DNA from: Martelella mediterranea DSM 17316
GTDB taxonomy: Bacteria > Pseudomonadota > Alphaproteobacteria > Rhizobiales > Rhizobiaceae
NCBI RefSeq assembly: GCF_002043005.1
Contig: NZ_CP020330.1
Coordinates: forward strand, 2,250,001 to 2,314,000
Reading direction: 5' to 3'
Length of the DNA: 64,000 bases
This document shows positions 61,486 through 64,000 of the stretch, one piece after another. A program made the translations under genes and the position numbers. The notes beneath the pieces were generated by a model. That model searched no databases. It was not told the origin of the DNA and worked only from the letters and a program-made list of their open reading frames with translations. The stretch's first letter is position 1. The number at the start of each line of letters is the position of its first letter.

Positions 61486-62478
61486 TCAGCCCACCGCGAT
61501 CGTCTTCTTCTCCTTCACCGCCCGCACGGCCGCATCCGCAAGCGCGAGCGCCATCAATCCGTCCTCGATCGAGGGCGAGGGGGCGGTGTCGTTTTCGATG
61601 CTGTCGATGAAGGCGGAGATTTCCGCGGCATAGGCGGCGGTGTAGCGGGTCATGAAGAAATCATGCAGCGGCGGACGGGTGTAGCCATCCTTGTTGGCGA
61701 TCTCGATCGACACCGGGCGCTGGTTTTCGGCCGACACCGAGCCGAGCGAACCCAGCACCTCGATGCGCTGGTCGTAGCCATAGGCCGCGCGGCGCGAATT
61801 CGAGATCACGCATTGGCGTCCGCTTGCGGTGGCGAGCACCAGGCTGGCGCTGTCGTAATCGCCGAGTTCGCCGATTTCCGGATTCACCAGTACGGACGCC
61901 GTGCCGGAAACGGTGGCGATCTCCTCGCCAAGCAGGAAGCGGGCCATGTCGAAATCATGGATGGTCATGTCGCGGAAAATGCCGCCGGAGACCTTGATGT
62001 ATTCCGCCGGCGGCGGGCCGGGGTCGCGGCTCACGATCGTCACCATCTCGACATCGCCGATCCGGCCATCGTCAATCGCCGCGCGCACCGCCAGGAAATG
62101 CGGATCGAAGCGGCGGTTGAAGCCGAGCATGACGCGCCCGCCCACCTCTCTCACCACGTCGGCGCAGGCGCGGGCGCGGGCGACATCGAGATCCACCGGC
62201 TTTTCGCAAAAGACGGCCTTGCCGGCGCGGGCGAAGCGCTCGATCAGGTCGGCATGGGTGTTGGTCGGGGTGCAGATGATCACCGCGTCAATGCTGCCAT
62301 CGGCCTCGATCGCGTCGATGGTCATCACCGCAGCACCGGTCGCCTCGGCGATTGCGGCGGCAGCCGGCGCCATCGCGTCGGCGACGGCCACCAGCCGGGC
62401 GCGCTTGTCCTCGGCGATCGCCTTCGCATGTACCTTGCCAATGCGGCCTGCGCCCAGCAGCGCTATCGTCGTGACCAT
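61486..62478 (-). CDS. iolG: Inositol 2-dehydrogenase
   Basis: 330 residues from ATG 62478, behind GGGAGGATAAC. NAD Rossmann motif IALLGAGRIGKVHAKAI (about 5-21), ICTPTNTHADL, the catalytic Lys in FCEKPVDLD, GFNRRFDPHF, and GGIFRDMTIHDFDMARFLLGEE with the active Asp/His pair. This matches Gfo/Idh/MocA proteins of the myo-inositol dehydrogenase type, which oxidise myo-inositol to 2-keto-myo-inositol. It is divergent from an RpiR-type regulator followed by iolC, which supports inositol over other sugars. Confidence 0.93.
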   Translation of the reverse strand: MVTTIALLGAGRIGKVHAKAIAEDKRARLVAVADAMAPAAAAIAEATGAAVMTIDAIEADGSIDAVIICTPTNTHADLIERFARAGKAVFCEKPVDLDVARARACADVVREVGGRVMLGFNRRFDPHFLAVRAAIDDGRIGDVEMVTIVSRDPGPPPAEYIKVSGGIFRDMTIHDFDMARFLLGEEIATVSGTASVLVNPEIGELGDYDSASLVLATASGRQCVISNSRRAAYGYDQRIEVLGSLGSVSAENQRPVSIEIANKDGYTRPPLHDFFMTRYTAAYAAEISAFIDSIENDTAPSPSIEDGLMALALADAAVRAVKEKKTIAVG

Positions 62479-62528
62479 GTTATCCTCCCGGTGAGCGCTG
62501 CCGGGCATGCCGGCGGCGTAAATCTTGT

Positions 62529-62544
62529 TGGAATATATATTCCA
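62529..62544. promoter_or_regulatory. IolR-type operator between iolG and iolR
   Basis: TGGAATATATATTCCA, a perfect palindrome containing GGAA-N6-TTCC, the form I recall being reported for Sinorhizobium IolR sites. It lies 51 bases before iolG and 53 bases before iolR, so it can serve both divergent promoters. Confidence 0.8.
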
Positions 62545-62596
62545 TTTTGCTAGTTTGCGGCATGGTTTATGTCAATATCATTGTTGAGGGGAATCC

Positions 62597-63406
62597 ATGA
62601 CGGCGCCGGCCACGATCAGGGAATTCGAGGAACGACTGGCGGAGCTTGCCGGCACAATGCCCAAAAGGCTGCGCCAATGCGCGGATTTCGTGGCCGCCAA
62701 CCAGGACAGGATCGCGGTTTCGACCGTGGCGGAAATGGCTGAGGGCGCGGGCGTTCAGCCCTCGGCCTTCATGCGGTTCTGCCAGATCATCGGCTTTTCC
62801 GGCTTCTCGGAAATGCAGAAACTGTTTCGCGATTCCTATGTCGGCGGCTGGCCGGATTACCGCACCCGGCTCAAGCATCTGCGCGAGACGGCGGCGGGAA
62901 GCCCGGTGGCGCTGCTTGCCGAATTCACCGATGCGGGCCGGACCTCGCTGGAAGGTCTGCTGAAGACGGTGGAGCCGGCCGAACTGGAGAAATCGGTGGG
63001 ACTGCTTTCCGAAGCGAAAATGATCCACATCATCGGCCTCAGGCGGGCGTTTTCGGTGGCGACCTATATCGCCTATGCCTTCGAGCGGATGAATGTGCCG
63101 GCCATGCTGCACGGCGCGGTCGGCGGACTTGCCAATTACCAGGCCGTGCGCCCGGGCGATGTGGTGATCGCCATCAGCTTCGCGCCCTATACCGCCGAGA
63201 CGGTGGCCTTTGCCGAGCAGGCGGCCGAAAACGACATTTCCGTGGTCGGCATCACCGATACGGTCGTCAGCCCGTTGCGGCCGTTTTCCGCCGCCACGCT
63301 TTCGGTCACCGAGGTGGATTTCGGGGCCTTCCGTTCGCTCTCCGCCACGCTCGGTCTGGCGATTGCCCTGACGGTCGCCGTCGGCGCCGCGCGCAATGGT
63401 TCGTGA
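62597..63406 (+). CDS. iolR: MurR/RpiR-family regulator of inositol catabolism
   Basis: 269 residues. N-terminal helix-turn-helix of the RpiR class (LAELAGTMPKRLRQCADFVAANQDRIAVSTVAEMAEGAGVQPSAFMRFCQIIGFSGFSEMQKLF), then a SIS sugar-phosphate-binding domain (IHIIGLRRAFSVATYIAYAFERMNVPAMLHGAVGGLANYQAVRPGDVVIAISFAPYTAETVAFAEQAAENDISVVGITD). In rhizobia this type represses iol genes and responds to an inositol-derived phosphate. Divergent from iolG and just upstream of iolC. Confidence 0.92.
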   Translation: MTAPATIREFEERLAELAGTMPKRLRQCADFVAANQDRIAVSTVAEMAEGAGVQPSAFMRFCQIIGFSGFSEMQKLFRDSYVGGWPDYRTRLKHLRETAAGSPVALLAEFTDAGRTSLEGLLKTVEPAELEKSVGLLSEAKMIHIIGLRRAFSVATYIAYAFERMNVPAMLHGAVGGLANYQAVRPGDVVIAISFAPYTAETVAFAEQAAENDISVVGITDTVVSPLRPFSAATLSVTEVDFGAFRSLSATLGLAIALTVAVGAARNGS

Positions 63407-63534
63407 GGCCTGAAATCCGAATAATTTTATTGAAATGAGAAAAAATAGAATTTATAGTCTAAAATGAAATTTGGACGGACGTCGTGACCCCACGCGGCGC
63501 AGAGGCCGGGAACGATTCCGGCAGGGAGGCATCA

Positions 63535-64000
63535 TTGTCGTCACTTGACCTGATCACCATCGGCCGGTCGTCGGTCGATCTTTACGGCGCGCAGGTTGGC
63601 GGGCGGCTGGAGGACATGGCCTCCTTCAACAAGTATATCGGCGGTTCGCCCACGAATATCGCCGCGGGCACAGCGCGTCTCGGCCTCAAGTCCGGACTGC
63701 TGACGCGCGTCGGCGACGAGCATATGGGGCGGTTCATCCGCGAGCAGCTCGTGCGCGAGGGCGTCGATGTGCGCGGCGTCAAGACGGATCCGGAGCGGCT
63801 GACGGCGCTGGTCCTGCTCGGCATTCGCGACCAGGAACAGTTTCCGCTGATCTTCTACCGCGAGAACTGCGCAGACATGGCGCTGTCGGAAGAGGATATC
63901 GACCCCGCTTATATTGCCGAGGCGCGCTGCGTCTGCGCCACCGGCACGCATCTTTCCCATCCCCGCACCGAGGCCGCCGTGCTGAAGGCGCTCAGGCTGG
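63535..64000 (+). CDS. iolC: 5-dehydro-2-deoxygluconokinase, N-terminal part (cut by the window end)
   Basis: 155 residues are visible from the TTG at 63535, 6 bases after AGGGAGG. PfkB-type start LDLITIGRSSVDLYGAQVGGRLEDMASFNKYIGGSPTNIAAGTARLGLKSGLLTRVGDEHMGRFIREQLVREGVDVRGV, then RENCADMALSEEDID, matching IolC. The enzyme phosphorylates 5-dehydro-2-deoxygluconate in inositol breakdown. In many rhizobia iolC is longer because of a fused second domain; this cannot be judged here. The 128-base gap before it is AT-rich (63418-63470) and probably holds the promoter. Confidence 0.92.
   Translation, partial: MSSLDLITIGRSSVDLYGAQVGGRLEDMASFNKYIGGSPTNIAAGTARLGLKSGLLTRVGDEHMGRFIREQLVREGVDVRGVKTDPERLTALVLLGIRDQEQFPLIFYRENCADMALSEEDIDPAYIAEARCVCATGTHLSHPRTEAAVLKALRL

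Noticed and set aside
63505..63522. GCCGG...CCGGC inverted repeat before iolC, containing GGAA-N3-TTCC, as an IolR site.
   Set aside because: The spacer is 3 instead of 6 bases and it lies too close to the ribosome site; more likely a local hairpin or chance.

Overview
The window reads as chromosomal DNA of a GC-rich alphaproteobacterium of the Rhizobiales. The pointers are the sucCDAB...lpd TCA block, PutA without an N-terminal DNA-binding domain facing a divergent Lrp-type regulator, an iolG/iolR/iolC inositol locus, many ABC sugar transporters, and palindromic intergenic repeats of the kind common in this order. A Na+-translocating NQR operon is less usual there and hints at a marine or salt-tolerant member (inference). 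No rRNA, tRNA, CRISPR array, phage or transposase gene was seen.

Layout. (1) 1-8829, + strand: end of sucC, sucD, sucA, sucB, a LysE-type exporter, a lipoprotein, lpd. (2) 8878-9679: a 150-bp palindrome-bounded repeat and a cytochrome b561. (3) 9683-16733, - strand: LacI-type regulator, carbohydrate ABC transporter (binding protein, two permeases, ATPase) and an FAD oxidoreductase, with two matching candidate operators and a second copy of the repeat inside the operon. (4) 16984-26575: an orphan VapB-like antitoxin, then a - strand operon with a ribose-type ABC transporter, an SDR dehydrogenase, a DhaK-DhaL fusion, a separate DhaL, and a SorC-type regulator fused to DhaK. This looks like polyol or ketose uptake, oxidation and phosphorylation. 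(5) 26576-28067: an ABC ATPase beside a deletion scar joining the N-terminus of an FGGY kinase to the C-terminus of an ABC permease. (6) 28198-36414: nqrABCDEF-apbE-nqrM-CBS on the - strand, with an unusually short NqrB, and a divergent five-haem cytochrome c.

(7) 36425-55344 is the most interesting region: a catabolic island with a tripartite tricarboxylate transporter, a TAXI-type TRAP transporter, a Baeyer-Villiger-type monooxygenase, two hydrolases, an SDR, an HpcH/HpaI aldolase, a cupin-like protein, a TIM-barrel isomerase, SnoaL-like and lipocalin-like proteins, three DUF6282 paralogues and one IclR regulator. The palindrome GTTTCA-N5-TGAAAY occurs five times, always in a promoter-type gap, and can account for nearly every transcription unit of the island. 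I propose one IclR-controlled regulon for uptake and oxidative breakdown of an unknown, probably carboxylated, ketone-forming compound.

(8) 55516-64000: a small P-loop kinase, putA with a divergent Lrp regulator, a LacI-type regulator, and the inositol genes iolG, iolR and iolC (cut by the window end), with a GGAA-N6-TTCC palindrome between iolG and iolR. All functional calls come from reading translated sequence and recalled family motifs; no database search was run.
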